Part shown: one piece after another, positions 12,179-24,402 of the stretch
Layout: every line of letters starts with the position of its first letter
Position numbering within the stretch: position 1 is the first letter of the stretch
Assembly: GCA_963971285.1 (NCBI GenBank)
Contig: OZ020250.1
Span: 20,364,783 to 20,428,782 of the forward strand
Length of the DNA stretch: 64,000 nt
Direction: 5' to 3'
Source of the DNA: Astropecten irregularis
Lineage: Eukaryota; Echinodermata; Asteroidea; Paxillosida; Astropectinidae
Translations under genes and position numbers: made by a program
Notes under the pieces: model-generated
Database searches by the model: none
Seen by the model: the letters and a program-made list of their open reading frames with translations, nothing else
What the model was told of the DNA's origin: nothing

Positions 12179-12506
12179 GAGCCCCTAAGGGGATTGGCAA
12201 AACAAAGTTGGAGAGAGGTAAAAACAAAAGTTAGACTCATTTCGTTCCTTCGAAACGAAATGATTTCGGGGGAACGAAATAATATTTCGAGGACACGAAA
12301 TAGTATTTGGAGTGAACAAACTACTATTTCCCAGGGAACGAAATAATATTATGAGGGAACGGGATGATTTCGCGGGAACGAAATAATATTTTGAGGAAAC
12401 GAAATAGTATTTGGAGTGAACGAAATACTATTTCAAGGGAACGAAATATTAAGAAATTTGTTTTACCTCTCTCCAAGTTTTCTTTTGCCCGTCCCCTTAG
12501 GGGCTC
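12179..12506. mobile_element. MITE with GAGCCCCTAAGGGG ends and modular interior
   Basis: Terminal inverted repeats of about 45 bp start GAGCCCCTAAGGGG on both sides and share TTGGAGAGAGGTAAAA. The interior is built of about eight GGAACGAAATAATATTT-like units in both orientations. No TSD obvious. Confidence 0.75.
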
Positions 12507-13011
12507 TGTGTTTGCCCATCCACGTACGGCCGTCTCCGTACGGAATAGCCCAGTATTCCATACAAACTTACCAAAAGTGACGTAGAATTGGGGCAGATGC
12601 GACAGCAAGATAAGAAGAGAGCTACGACTTCATTATATAAGCCGAAAACAGGTGCATTTTAAGATACTTGAACATTGTGACTTCAGACGAACCGGTGAGG
12701 TGGACTTTGTGCTTCTTATGGGATATTTATGGGAAGCCCCGTCCTAGATTAAATGCGAAGACACGAACATTGGAACTGTCTTTGCACCGTGCTGGCTTGG
12801 ATGACAGTTTGAATGAGCCTGACGGATTGTTCAAGAACCGATGTTGTTTAGGATTTGAAAGGCGACCGTTAAAGCCATTACTGTCGCGTGTTTCTGGGAC
12901 AAGCTGGGTAGGAGATCTGGCAGAGAAGAACGGGCTTTAAGGAGATTCCCATGACAGCCAATAGTATACCAGCCACTACTGTGAGAATCTTATAGGCCAT
13001 AATACTAAATG

Positions 13012-13160
13012 CCTTTTCGCACGATGCTAAAAAAAAACTCGCAAGGCTTGCGAGTTTTTCAAATGCTTGAGAAATCTTACAAAAGGATCATCGTGTGAAA
13101 GAACACCAAATGCTTGAGAGTGACTGACGTCCCTGGTGAATCCTTGAGAAATATATCAGG
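13012..13160 (-). mobile_element. F3 MITE, copy 1 (partial)
   Basis: Begins CCTTTTCGCACGATG and contains ACTCGCAAGGCTTGCGAGT and GACGTCCCTGGTGAATCC, shared in reverse with 45693-45891. Confidence 0.65.
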
Positions 13161-13222
13161 CATGAGCAAAATATTATTCTACAGACGATCCCCGACGACA
13201 TAATTCTTGAAAGTATAATACT

Positions 13223-13500
13223 AACCGAGGATGGGACCTTAGAGAGACTTTCCCATAGGGTCGTGCACATATTTTACTTACCTATTTCTAAACACCCCCC
13301 AAACCAATGAAATTGACATAATTATATTCATATTGAGAGCATTCTCTGTCGTCTATTAAAATATGGACATTAAAAATATGTCTTCAAAAGGTAGCCGGTA
13401 GCTTGGGGAGACATCGAAAAGTCTCCCTAAGTCCCGATGTCTCCCTAATGTCCACATTTAGATGCTAACGTGTCTCCCTGATACCCCCATTTGTAATTAT
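13223..13500 (+). mobile_element. F2 repeat, copy 2
   Basis: Same start and end as the copy at 2425. Shared middle TTCATATTGAGAGCATTCTC. Confidence 0.75.
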
Positions 13501-13569
13501 CAATTAAATACTTTAGCATATCAGCATTCATAAGAACATGCATGATACATCCTATAATTGACAAGAGTT

Positions 13570-13782
13570 AAAGCTTTGCATGGTGGAAGTACTCAATGTA
13601 AGGTCTGCGGTAGCACCACGTACAAGAATCTCTAAGTGTGCAGTTCTCCCTCCTGACGACGAACAGAGCACGCTGTTTGAAACGTCGAGTGTTAAACCAC
13701 AGGTTCTTCTCAGAACCACATAATCATAGAAGAGATTCTTGAACATGGGTGCTACCACAAACCTTACCTTATGATACATCCC
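13570..13782. mobile_element. F4 palindromic MITE, copy 1 (decayed)
   Basis: Shares TTAAAGCT.TGCATGGTGGA, the core GAACAGAGCACGCTGTTTGA and TTCTTCTCAGAACCACA with 38457-38695; one arm is eroded. Confidence 0.65.
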
Positions 13783-13790
13783 CTCATAAT

Positions 13791-13920
13791 GGGTGCATTC
13801 GTTTAGCTAACACGGGTCAGCCCTCACTGGGAATGGTCGTGCTATACTGCACAAAACAAGCGAGAGAATGGGGACGAGGTTGACCGGTGTCGACCCGGGG
13901 GAGCTAAACGAATGCACACC
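13791..13920. mobile_element. Small MITE, ends GGTGCATTCGTTTAGCT
   Basis: 130 bp; left GGTGCATTCGTTTAGCT (13792-13808) and right AGCTAAACGAATGCACACC are inverted; interior CGGGTCAGCC and TGACCGGTGTCGACCCGG are partly complementary. Confidence 0.7.
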
Positions 13921-14279
13921 TAAACAATCAACATCCTTCTCCAGTATAGTCAGTTATGATGAACAAGTTCAATTTGGACGTTCGATATCATGGTATACCT
14001 ATTGTTCCCTAGAGCTGTTTGAAGTGTCGGTGTGGGTATATACGCTATTAAGCATAACTCCTCCAAATATCGACCCCTCCTTCACATCGCTATAAAGGTA
14101 CGACACTTGCCACAATATTGCAATAGTGTATAGTGTTGATTTAAACCTTCAATCGATATACCCTTGTAGCTTTTACTTCCTGCATGCATGCATGCATACG
14201 GTAGTCGTTAGACCTCGCTCCAAGTGAGACATGCTCTGGTCTAAATTGGACAAGTGCCAACGCGTTCTTCTACATACAG

Positions 14280-14584
14280 CAGGCGCGGTTCTACGGGGGG
14301 GCTAGGGGGGGCTGTAGCCCCCAAAAAATTTTGTCTAGCCCCCCCCCCCAAAAAAATGCAAGTGAAAAAAAATAAATCTTGAAAATATTGGATTTTTTCA
14401 GTTATTAAGCGCCAATTACATAAAAAACGCGTTGTGTGGGCTATAATGTGCATGTTTTTCGACCCCTAATAAGACATAGCAGAAGCGAGTGTTAGAAGAA
14501 CCCAAAATATTGGATCTTCTAGCCCCCCAAAAAAATAATGGCTCTTCTAGCCCCCCCAAAATTTTGACTCTAGAACCGCGCCTG
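14280..14584. mobile_element. hAT-type MITE with perfect 8-bp target duplication
   Basis: Ends CAGGCGCGGTTCTA and TAGAACCGCGCCTG; flanks 14272-14279 and 14585-14592 are both ACATACAG. Eight-base duplications and CAGG/CCTG-type ends are hAT hallmarks. The interior is rich in CTAGCCCCCC tracts in both halves. Confidence 0.9.
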
Positions 14585-14715
14585 ACATACAGTGCTCTGC
14601 TTAACTTTAGCATTTCAAACGCACCGCAATACGGAAGCTTGAATTGCTTTCAGAGAATCCAACGATAGGAAACTTGGAATTCAATGTTAATTTATTTCAG
14701 TAATACAGAAAATAT

Positions 14716-14882
14716 GCTGAAAATATAGGTTGTGGTTTTTCATTGAAGCTGAAACTCTGTTTTCCTTTTCAAACCAGAACCGCAGCAAAAGCCTTTATTT
14801 TGATGCCATTATTTCAGAATGGAATCACGAAGTACAACCGGAGCCCAAGACGGAGCCTGAGCCTCCGTTTCGTAAACGCCCA
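14716..14882. mobile_element. F7 MITE, copy 2 (partial)
   Basis: Shares CATTGAAGCTGAAACTCTG and CCTTTTCAAACCAGA with the copy at 61783 and ends CTCCGTTTCGTAAACGCCC. Confidence 0.6.
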
Positions 14883-15732
14883 TAAAATCATACATGTATG
14901 AAGTTCGTATAGGGAAAGACGTTTGAAGGAAAATCCCCCCTTATCTTACCCTCTCATCTAAATATGCCATCCAACGCCCATATAAAGACATAGTCAACTT
15001 CACGACTGTGTATATCAAATACAACCCTAACCCCTAGCCGTACTATGTACATATACCCCATGGGCTTCCAACTGACCATCTTGTACACTTCACAGTCGGC
15101 AGTCCTACAAACCTTTTTTTATTATTTCGAACTTCAGACTCCAAACACACGTGTAAAACCCGATGAAGATTTTCATTTTAGTTCAAGCGGAGTCTCTCGC
15201 TCAGCAATAGCGAGAGAGCCCCCCGGGCAATCCGTCAGAGTTGACCTGGAATAAGTTCCCCGGACAAGCTCTGAATTCCCTTTTTTTTATGGTAAGGTAT
15301 CCAGCAAGCTTCTCGTGTTTAAATTAAGGAGCCTATATAGTTGGATTCATTCCCTGTTTGTATTTCCATTATCAAAGATATAGATCACATGTGGACGGAT
15401 TGGGCTTTTCAATAATTGTTAGTGCACAGCGCTGCAACAAAGCCAGGATTTTTGCTGCTCCATTTAGTAACCCAATTGAAAAGTAAAGTCGGGCAATTAA
15501 ACCAATTCAATTGGAGTTCTGTCTTTTTTTCTCACTAACTTCAGCCGCACCGTTCTGACGTGAAACGAAATGAAGTCAAAATGACAAAATGAATTCGAAA
15601 ACAGATTACCACCCTAAAGGAACAAAATCGACTGAAGTAAAGTCCTAAATTAATTTAGGAGCAGATTGAATCACACATAGCAACGAATTATATGTTTATG
15701 AACAAAACCCCACAATAAAATCTAGCAGGACC
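14883..15732. other. No supported feature
   Basis: Unassigned single-copy-looking DNA. Confidence 0.45.
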
Positions 15733-16111
15733 TTAAAGGTATATAGTGTCATGGTTTGGTAAAGTTGACAGAACAGCTGCGGTCTGTTCATAATTTGATT
15801 TGTCATGAAATAAAAACAAACCTGTGCAATTGTCAGTTCAATTGATCGTTGGAAACAGTTGAAAACAGCGAAAACCATTGCAATTGTTACGCGAAATTGT
15901 GAGGTAATTATAATTGTGAGGTTTTCATCTCGGATATCAAAACCATTTTCGCTCTTTTTACTCCGTTCTGGATAAATACAGCGTTTCGGGCAGAACAATG
16001 TTAATGGTATGTTTGTACCAGGTATATCTTTATACCATGTAAGTTAAAGGTAAATATGTGAACATTTCTGTATTAGTTTCCTACCAAAGTATGATAATAG
16101 TATACCTTTAG
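15733..16111 (-). mobile_element. M1 MITE, type C right half
   Basis: Reversed. It starts with the C-type half (GACAGAACAGCTGCGGTC, TTTGTCATGAAATAAAAAC) and ends with an A-type left terminus (CTACCAAAGTATGATAATAG). Confidence 0.83.
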
Positions 16112-16517
16112 AGAATTTTTTTTAAGACAGACTGGATTCAAAGATTCCAAAAACCCTTTACGAGTTGCCTCACGTGCATGTAGCAGAATAATAAGCATCG
16201 AAAGGCCTATCCACTCACTAAGCTAATTCAAGGGCCTACATTTTCCGAATGAATGATTTGGTGGAAATATTCAACTTGACATTGAATGTTGCTCAGTTTC
16301 ATGGCTATGCGGCTTTGTACTTTACCAGTAGAGGGCGATCAGATAGAGCGATCATAACATGATAAAGATAGAACTTAACAACAAGTCGTCTTCTAAAGAC
16401 TTGCCAAATAGCTTCAAACTCTATCAAATAAACACTGTTCGCAACATTATTTGTTGGTAGTCTACAGCAAACACTTTGTAATGAAAACTTATGTGAGGAC
16501 AATTTCGATAAAATACA

Positions 16518-16926
16518 AGTAATAAATTGCTGCAAACTGGGCCAACTACATAGAGCTGCTTACACCAAAACTTGCTTAAGCACCAAAAACCTTAAATTAA
16601 AATCAGTATGCCAGCCAAAACTCCTTGTGAATGTTATGCACAGCAAACAATGGCCGAATACAAGTCAAAAGCAGTAAACATCACATGAACATTTGGTTGG
16701 TAATCCTGTTTGATCAAGGAATACTTTTCATCCTCAAGAAAATATTTGTGCTTAAGCAGCTCTATGAAATTGGCTCCTGCTCATCATCCAAAATAATGAC
16801 CTGAGGGCCTGACGTTTTGATCCTACAGCAGGATCTTTCTCAAAGGCTAAGAAAGCCTTTAGAAAGATCCTGCTATATAGGATTGAAACGTCAGACCCTT
16901 CTTACTCCAAGCAAACATTTATGTAG
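16518..16926 (+). mobile_element. F6 MITE, copy 1, interrupted by F5
   Basis: Starts CAAGTAATAAATTGCTGCAAA, is interrupted at 16538-16776, continues GCTCATCATCCAAAATAATG, then shows the hairpin arms GCAGGATCTTTCTCAAAGGC and GCCTTTAGAAAGATCCTGC. Confidence 0.75.
16538..16776. mobile_element. F5 MITE, copy 1, nested in F6
   Basis: Ends GGGCCAACTACATAGAGCTG and CAGCTCTATGAAATTGGC(T)CC; inner TTGCTTAAGCACC and GTGCTTAAGCAG. F5 consensus ends are GGGGCCAATTTCAT. Confidence 0.75.
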
Positions 16927-17477
16927 ACATTAGTAGCCTATATGTTTTTCTTCTGTGATATAGAACAAAGAATGAGTCAAATTTCAACTTAACCATGAAT
17001 TAGGTAATGTTCAAAAACTGATCACTCACATTCAGCCAGTGGTTTGCACAGTGGAGAGTCGAATTGACTCATGAAACCACCCGTTCACTGTTCAAACAGA
17101 CACTTTTCCGTTTACGCGCCAAAACCGATACATTAGGTTCTACTGGGTCGTCTGCAGCCGGATGTGTTGACTTGACTATTTACTCGGTCATGGTCGTGTT
17201 GGTACCTCTTACACGAATCGGAAGCACTGCATGTTCAAGAGACTGCCCCTGAGATTCTTGTTTTATCTTCCGGACAATAAACCAAATGTAAATCTTGTCG
17301 CGAGTCTCAAAATTATAAATGGATCGTAAAGTTTCAAAGTGGAATGTTATGTACACAGAAATGGACAAAATGTTTGGCTTAAAAACTATGTTCGAGTGAT
17401 GTAGGACCTTTCCCCAAACTCCGTGGTAACACGTAGAAGTCAAAAACCGAACCTGCCAGGATTTCAAACTCTTTGTC

Positions 17478-17840
17478 TTAAAGGTATAATACATGATTGG
17501 TAAAGGTCACAGAACAGCACTCAAATTGTCCCTGATCCAGCATGTACATAAAATAATAAACCTGTGAAAATTTGAGCTCAATTGGACATCTGAGTCAAGA
17601 GAAAATAGCGAAAACGCGACTCAATTTTTCATATACAGCATAAAGAATGGTTTTGATCTTATCCCGAGATCAAAACTGTTTGCGGTCTTTGTTTTACTAA
17701 TTTCTAAATAAATACATCATTTCAGGCAGAATAATTTAACGGTATGTTTCTACCAGCACCATCTTCATACCCTGAAATGTATACGTAAATCTGTGGACAT
17801 TTCTGTTTGGGTATGTTACCAATCCTGTACTGTACCTTAA
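17478..17840 (-). mobile_element. M1 MITE, type B
   Basis: Reversed; starts TTAAAGGTATAATACATGAT, ends CCAATCCTGTACTGTACCTTAA. TTAA at both ends. Confidence 0.86.
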
Positions 17841-18496
17841 ATTGGTGGAGACCTTATCAAAAAGTTATTTACGGCAAACAAAATTTGCGTTCATTCACGA
17901 TTATCTGTCTCGACCCACGCAGGCGTGACAGAAGACATCACATGTCATGTTGATCGCAGGGGATGGATTTTGCCTTAAGCCATACCGACCAAAAAAAAAG
18001 AAGAAGAACCACAGTGTTATCACATCTTGTTGGTAAAAAAGGCACAAGCACACTACAACTCCCCAAGGATGTACAGAAATAAGCTTCAGTAATATCTCCA
18101 TCACCTTTTATCCAATTGCCACTAGCATTTCCTATTATACAGGTCTACAGGTCGAAGTGATTTTCATTTGCTGACGGAGCTAGCACTTTTAATCAATAGT
18201 CATATGCCTATCTGTTGGAGGAATGTGACACCCCGGACAGTTTGATAGAAGGGAGATGGGTGGGGGAGGAGGAGGGGGTCAAGGGGTTGGTATAAGCAAT
18301 TGGACGGCCGTAAAGTGTAGGAAATGTCAGGGTGTCAGCACAGCGTGTCTCGGTGAAATTTTGCAAAGTGCATACCAAGAGGGTTGTCCCACAGCGCATA
18401 ATTATATGCTTTTAAGTCCTTATAGGAAAAACAAATCTTTACAGAATATGTGATGGACCTTTTTGCGTGATTATTGAGCCAATGGCTTACGATGTC

Positions 18497-18861
18497 TTAA
18501 AGGTAGTATCATATTTTGGTAGCATATCAAAACAGAAATCTTCACAGATTTACCTATAACTTTGGTATAAAGATGGTGATGGTAGAAACATAACGTTAAA
18601 ATCATTCTGCCTGAAATGCTGTATGTATCCAGAAAAGAGTAAAACCAATTTGACCAAAAACAATTTTGATCTCAGGGAGATCATTTTCCCCTGTGCACAG
18701 ATTTAAAAACACTGTGAGTGTTTTAAATGTTTGTGTCCAAAAAGTGGGCACCGATGGGACTGGAAATGTCACAGATGACTGTTACTGTATATCTTTCTTG
18801 GTATTTGTGCCCAAAAATCTGCATTTGTTTGACAAAAACCAAAGTATGATGTTACCTTTAA
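18497..18861 (+). mobile_element. M1 MITE, type A
   Basis: TTAAAGGTAGTATCATATTT at left, CCAAAGTATGATGTTACC at right. Confidence 0.86.
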
Positions 18862-19797
18862 ACACAAGACACGATGAATACTATTAAATCTGGAATTAGT
18901 CCATCCAAATAATAACTTGACTTCAATTTTCCTGGCTTCCAAAGTCAAGAGATAAAAGGTGTGTGTTGATTCTATCGGGAGGTTTTATATATCAACACCT
19001 TGATATTTGTGGCCAATAATTTAATCGTCAGCCACAAAGTGACAACACCTCGGTGTGTATATTAACGTCTCTCCTGAATACAACAAGCAAACATCATTTA
19101 GGTTTGAGAAGTGTGGGTAAACACAGCAGCGTCTTTTTCACCAAGTAACAAGAGGCACTTGTGATCTTGCTATGGTTGTGTCACCTAGGGCACTTCAGTG
19201 TTAGGAGGTCACGCTGCGCATCAAGTCCCCTATCACACACCGGCGCCGTTAAGTGTGCGGCGTCCATTACCCAAGTGATGGGCTTCGGTTCAATTTTGAT
19301 TTGGGATGAAATCTCGATGGCATTTTGAGGATGCCACACGGTATATAGAAGAAGATGTATAGGGTCATGTCAAGACGTCTTAATTTGCTTCCAAGAGTTC
19401 GGTCAGAAAGGAAGGTCAATCGCATTACACTTTAACGTTGAAAAGTCACTGCCTGGCTTTGAAAACAACCGGATTAAACATCGGAGTCGAACATGAGAAT
19501 CGAACTCTACATTGGAATCGATTTCAACTCATTCGATCCAAAGACCTCGCGGACCCAAAAGATAACATCAAGACGTGTGGACAGAATCAGATACAAACTC
19601 GGTATCAAATTGGACAGCGATTGCAGACTGTAGTCGGTTATGTTTCGGTTTCTGTTTGAGATTTTCAGTTCCGTTTCCTTCAGAAAAAGAAAGTCACTTC
19701 TCTTTTGATATCTGCGGGGTATATCCGTAATACATATTGAATTTTGCTCCAATTTCGTCATGAAAGAAAAAGAAGACGTGGGAAATTGGAAACTTAC
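18862..19797. other. No supported feature
   Basis: Unassigned. A diffuse inverted pattern of TCAACACC/GTGTTG words lies around 18960-19060. Confidence 0.4.
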
Positions 19798-19854
19798 CAC
19801 CTGACGTGAGTGTTTTCAAAAGACAGCGATGGTCGCAACCTCGTTTGGGGCGAT
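19798..19854 (-). CDS. Candidate exon, gene B (4), Cys-containing
   Basis: Acceptor TTGCTTTAATACAG, donor GGTG/GTAAGT. Reads RPKRGCDHRCLLKTLTSG; the C-D-H-x-C spacing resembles the start of an EGF-like module, but it is too short to assign. Phase 1 in, phase 1 out. Confidence 0.3.
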
Positions 19855-19937
19855 CTGTATTAAAGCAACAAGAATGAAAAAAAAAGGTCAACAGTTTATT
19901 TTTATTCCGTCCTCAAAATGTCAAGTGTATCTCTCAC

Positions 19938-19995
19938 CTGTCATTTTGATTGCTGGGTGTGCATGCATGCCAGTCGAAACAAATATGTTCCCTTT
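19938..19995 (-). CDS. Candidate exon, gene B (3), weak
   Basis: Donor GACAG/GTGAGA is good, but the acceptor AAAATATAG has a poor pyrimidine tract. The phase (0 to 1) joins exons on both sides, leaving an intron of only 83 bp to the next. Reads KGNIFVSTGMHAHPAIKM. Confidence 0.18.
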
Positions 19996-22011
19996 CTATA
20001 TTTTATATTCTATTTATTCTTTTATTTGATATATAATAAATAAAAATGTCAATTTAAATTAGTTTGTCAACGCAAAGAATGACGTTCTGGGAAAGGGACA
20101 ATGATTTCATTAGTGGGTATACGGCAAAGAGGTAAATAAATCAATAGTGTCGGAATAAGAGGCCTTGTCCTATAGCAGCGGTGAACCTTGGCCGATTGGC
20201 CTGGTGGGGAAAAAAGATGCATAACAGTCATGGCAGATGAAATATTGTCAAGAAAAAGGAGGCTTGCATGTATATGGTTTACGTGTTAGTTTTTAAGCCT
20301 TGGTGCTCTGGTGATAAAGTCGAATTTTATGTTGACTTTTACTCTTGCGCGTTGTTTTATGAATACCAGGTGTGTAGGCTATGGTAGTCCATTGCGGTCA
20401 TTGAAAATAACATCTTCATATTAAACAGATTCCATTATGTATATTCACTATATTCAAATGGTTGATGGATTGAAACAAACACCTTAGTCGTCCGTGAGAT
20501 ACATTTCCTCTTATCAATGTTATGTAACGCACACTTCAGTCGTTGTCCATTGATTATACATACGCAAGGTTCACCATAGCGCATGCGAGCCGTCACTTAT
20601 GCTGCCGTCGAAATGTGTTACCTGCTACGACTGCAACAATTATGCATGATTCTTGCTTTGGGAAAAACCTCTCCCGCGCTGTACATTATTGAATTCGATT
20701 GGTTTTCATGTAAATTGCAGGCGTTTTGAAGTTGTATATGCCCGCCATTCTTCTCAAGTTGCGTCAGTATGGGGGATGGGGATTTGGTTGTTTTGCAACG
20801 GTACCGAACAAAATATCTCTTCACCTTTTTCCTCATCACAATGTACTGATCCGCCAAACTGCTATATTGCATTCCTGAGCAAAGCATCTCAGAAGATATT
20901 CCAAAAAAGTCTTCAATTAGTTTGACAATTTCAGAGCGAGAGACACAACTTAATCCAAACGTTCTGCATTATAAACGGATTTCGACAATTCTTTTTCGTG
21001 GAGACTGTGATGGAGTTGACTCAAATTTATTGGCGACTTACGTGACAAATATTACACGGATTGGAAGAGATTCTAATGCTGACAATAAATTCCCATTTTA
21101 GTCTCGATCGTTTAACTGAAATTATTGTCATCAAACAACCATTCCTGGAATGGGATTCACGAAAAATAATTGGAAAGAAAAGACCAAACAAATAACTGTT
21201 GAGGGAAAGGGTACTCTTTCTTTTCATGCTTGGCATTTCCCACTTCAAACAGGATTTGCCAAGAGAATCCACGCAAGATACGCACTTCTTAAACCTGAAA
21301 TTGGTTTGGCGAGGGGGGACCGGGAAAGTGTACTGTGTAGCATCACCCAATTACGTGTTGTTAGTTTTGATGCTGCACACGTACGGGGGCTTTCCAAGGG
21401 GGGCTTTTGTCGTGCAAATTGGTTAGCCATCGCCAATCCCGTGCTTTTTCTGGACCGATGATTGTTTCATTCCAAGATGATGGCGTTGCCCTTGCAAAGA
21501 GACGCGCCATAATTTGACTAATTTTTAAGAGTGCACCTTTTCCAGTGTGTGTATGGGGAGGTGAAAAAACTAAAAAAAACTACGCCTTTTTCCTGTGTGT
21601 CGATGCACTATTTTGGAGGCACGCACGGTGAAAAGTGCTCGAGGAAAAGATTTCCAGTGTGAGTGGGAATAAGAATTACTGATAATCAATGAGCGGATTG
21701 TGAATGATCTTGGCGTGTCTGCTTGATAAATAGACACAGACACTCTATAGTCTACCGACCTTCAGTATATCGCCTAACATAGGTCTATACATCAACTGAT
21801 GATTTCAAAAAGGTGTTTGGAATTTTTTTTTGTCGAGAGATAATTCGATTTGCAATTTTTTTCATCTATATAACAATTATCGTTGTTGCCAATGTTGTAT
21901 AGGCATATGTTTGTTTCGCCGAGATTAGATATTTTTGTTCCAATCTTATAAAATATCTTCAATAGTTGTTTCTTGAGCATGTCATAGCATTCAGTTCATT
22001 CGCGTTCATAT
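19996..22011. other. Apart from one exon candidate, no supported feature
   Basis: Overlapping open frames at 20618-20925 and 21027-21461 on both strands lack family motifs and consistent splice sites. Confidence 0.4.
21042..21115 (-). CDS. Candidate exon, gene B (2)
   Basis: Acceptor AATAATTTCAG, donor CAC/GTAAGT. Only one of three frames is open; it needs two leading bases and therefore fits the phase-1 donor at 24403. It reads KRSRLKWEFIVSIRISSN then PCNICH. Not recognised. Confidence 0.3.
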
Positions 22012-22355
22012 TTACAGGTAGTATCATAGTATAGCATGGTAGCACACCAAAACAGAAATCTTCACAGATTTACCTATAACTTTAATACAGGGTATGAAGA
22101 TGGTGATGGTAGAAACATAGCGTTCACATCTTTCTGCCTGAAATACTGTTATCCAGAAATGAGTAAAACAAAAGACTGAAAACAGTTTTGATCTCCGAGA
22201 TCAAAACCTCACAATTACAATTATCTTACAATTTCGCCTAACATTAATTCAATGTTTTTTCGCTGTTTTCTACTGTTTCCAATAATCAATTGAGCTGAAC
22301 ATTTCTCGGGTGTGTTTTTATTCCATGACAAATCAAATTATGATACTACCTTTAA
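22012..22355 (+). mobile_element. M1 MITE, A left / C right
   Basis: Left GGTAGTATCATAG; right half is type C (TTCCATGACAAATCAAATTA then TGATACTACC). The left end has TTACAGG instead of TTAAAGG. Confidence 0.82.
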
Positions 22356-23812
22356 CTTGATTTATCGGTAAAATTGTCCAGGTTTTGATTTCTATAATTT
22401 TCAATGTTTCAATAATTCCAATGTTGTTGTTCATCATTATAATCGATTTCGAAGGGACTTATGCTATCACGTGACACTATATAGGCCCCCTACCTGCACG
22501 TAAATCGTGATTGGCATTACTGCAAATTCGCTGTCTGAGTGACATTCCCATTAAAGTACATTTTCATGTCATTTCGGGCAAGCTATGCAATACATCTCTG
22601 AAGATATGTTTCGGTATGCTACCAAAGTATGTTAAACTAAGGGCACATTCGGTGGCTATTGTCAGGGACCAATCAGCGTCCAGGATAGGAATCAACTCGA
22701 AGACTACTAACCAATGAAAACACATATTAAATACCTTTCAAACTATACGATTGGTTCATTCCAAGTCACATTAAAGATGAGCTTACTTCCGCTGATAATT
22801 AATAAGTATTTGTAATTGAGCCCGTGGGCACTCCGCGGTGTGACTGATAATTTGATTTAAAAGAAAGTTCGATAATTTCATTATGTGAAAGTAAGGCAAT
22901 TGACAATAATCTGATTAATTTTTTTTTTTTTTTTCACCCGAGTATATAGGATATCCTAACTTCAACAAATTTCATTCAATTTGAGTTCCTTCTGTATTTT
23001 TTGTTTGTTGTTTTCCTAACCTGCAGCAAAACAAGTAACCTGGACGGAAATCAGCGCGACCTGGCGATTCTCCGTGTGTCTTAACCTAATTAAGATCTTA
23101 ATTATTAACCTTAGATGTACAGATGCGGGTGTTACGTATCGAACGGCTCCCTAAGCCAACCAAACAATTAGGTTAATACTGATCCCATGGAAGTGGGACG
23201 TCAAACTCCTCGGCCAACCATCTTTCCTCAATCTTGTCAAAGGCCGAGCTTATTCATTGAATCTTTTTCCAGAAAAACAAACTCCTTATTGATACTTGGG
23301 CCCTTTTCCTTTTCATGAGTTCCCACGTGCGTTACACAATTACAAGACGCACGTGTACAAATAGCACGTAACTTGGGTGCAACAACAACAAAATGTGGAA
23401 AACTGCGCTCCGGATGTAACGAGGTTCCGGTTACAACGACAAAATTGTGAAAGTCCCTCGTAATAACGGGAGTCAACTGAATACACTAAGACACGTTGCT
23501 ACAACCACGTCTTGTGTTTAACGACAACAGAATAGCGAGATTGGTAAAAAACAAACGAGCATTTTATCAGATGTAACATCTGCCGTTAGATGTCTTTGAG
23601 ATTGGGAATATTACGTAGGCCTAAGAGTGATCACTGAATCTATCTCTTTTACAGTAAATTCCCCCAAAGCAGGCGTATATCGTCATAAGTCTTTAATCAT
23701 ATCTATATATAACGACACATTATAAAACACAGCCTACTGCTGCTATCTCAAATCTAGTATTTACTTTGATAAAAAAAAAGAAGAGAAAATCAGTATTTCA
23801 ATTTTTTCATAT
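22356..23812. other. No supported feature
   Basis: Has a T-run (22919-22934) and AT-rich sequence only. Confidence 0.45.
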
Positions 23813-24199
23813 TTAAGGTACTATCATACTTTGGTAGAGGTGACAGAACAGCTGCGGTCTGTTCATAATTTGATTTGTCATGGAATAAAAACAAACAAAC
23901 CTGTGAAATGTTCAGCTCAATATTGATCATTGGAAAAAGTAGACAACAGCGAAAATCAATTACATTCATGTTACGCGAAATTGTAAGCTATAAGGGATTG
24001 TAAGTGTTACGTTTTGATCTCGCAGATCAAAACTGTTTTCGGTCTTTTGTTTTACTCATTTCTGGATAAAAACAGTATTTCAGGCGGAAAAATTGTAACG
24101 GTATGTTTCTACCATCACCATCTTCATACCCTGTATGTTATACGTACATCTGTGAACATTTCTGTTTTGGTTTCCTACCAAAGGAAGATAGTACCTTAA
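23813..24199 (-). mobile_element. M1 MITE, C right / A left
   Basis: Reversed; starts TTAAGGTACTATCATACTTT with the C body (GACAGAACAGCTGCGGTC), ends CTACCAAAGGAAGATAGTACC. Lies 200 bp from the gene B candidate signal-peptide exon, in its first intron. Confidence 0.85.
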
Positions 24200-24402
24200 A
24201 ATGTAATCGAAACAAAGGAGACGTTAGATATATCGGTTAGCTATGCCTACATGTAACAATATGACTTCTGCAATTTAAACAAGATTACAATCGCACAAAC
24301 TCTTACACGTTTTCGACATTTTTGTGAAGATAAAACAAATCTGAAAAAAGTTGGTATAACAAAGATCGATACTCTTTAACAAAATGAGGAATATGTACTT
24401 AC

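Noticed and set aside
12668-12940. 90-codon plus-strand frame
   Set aside because: No recognisable motif, no splice support; composition not convincing.
17041-17130. Minus-strand exon ending at a GTGAGT donor near 17028
   Set aside because: All three frames hit stops between the acceptor and the donor.
21027-21461. Four overlapping open frames
   Set aside because: Frames disagree on strand and none resembles a family; only the small spliced segment at 21042-21115 was kept as a candidate.
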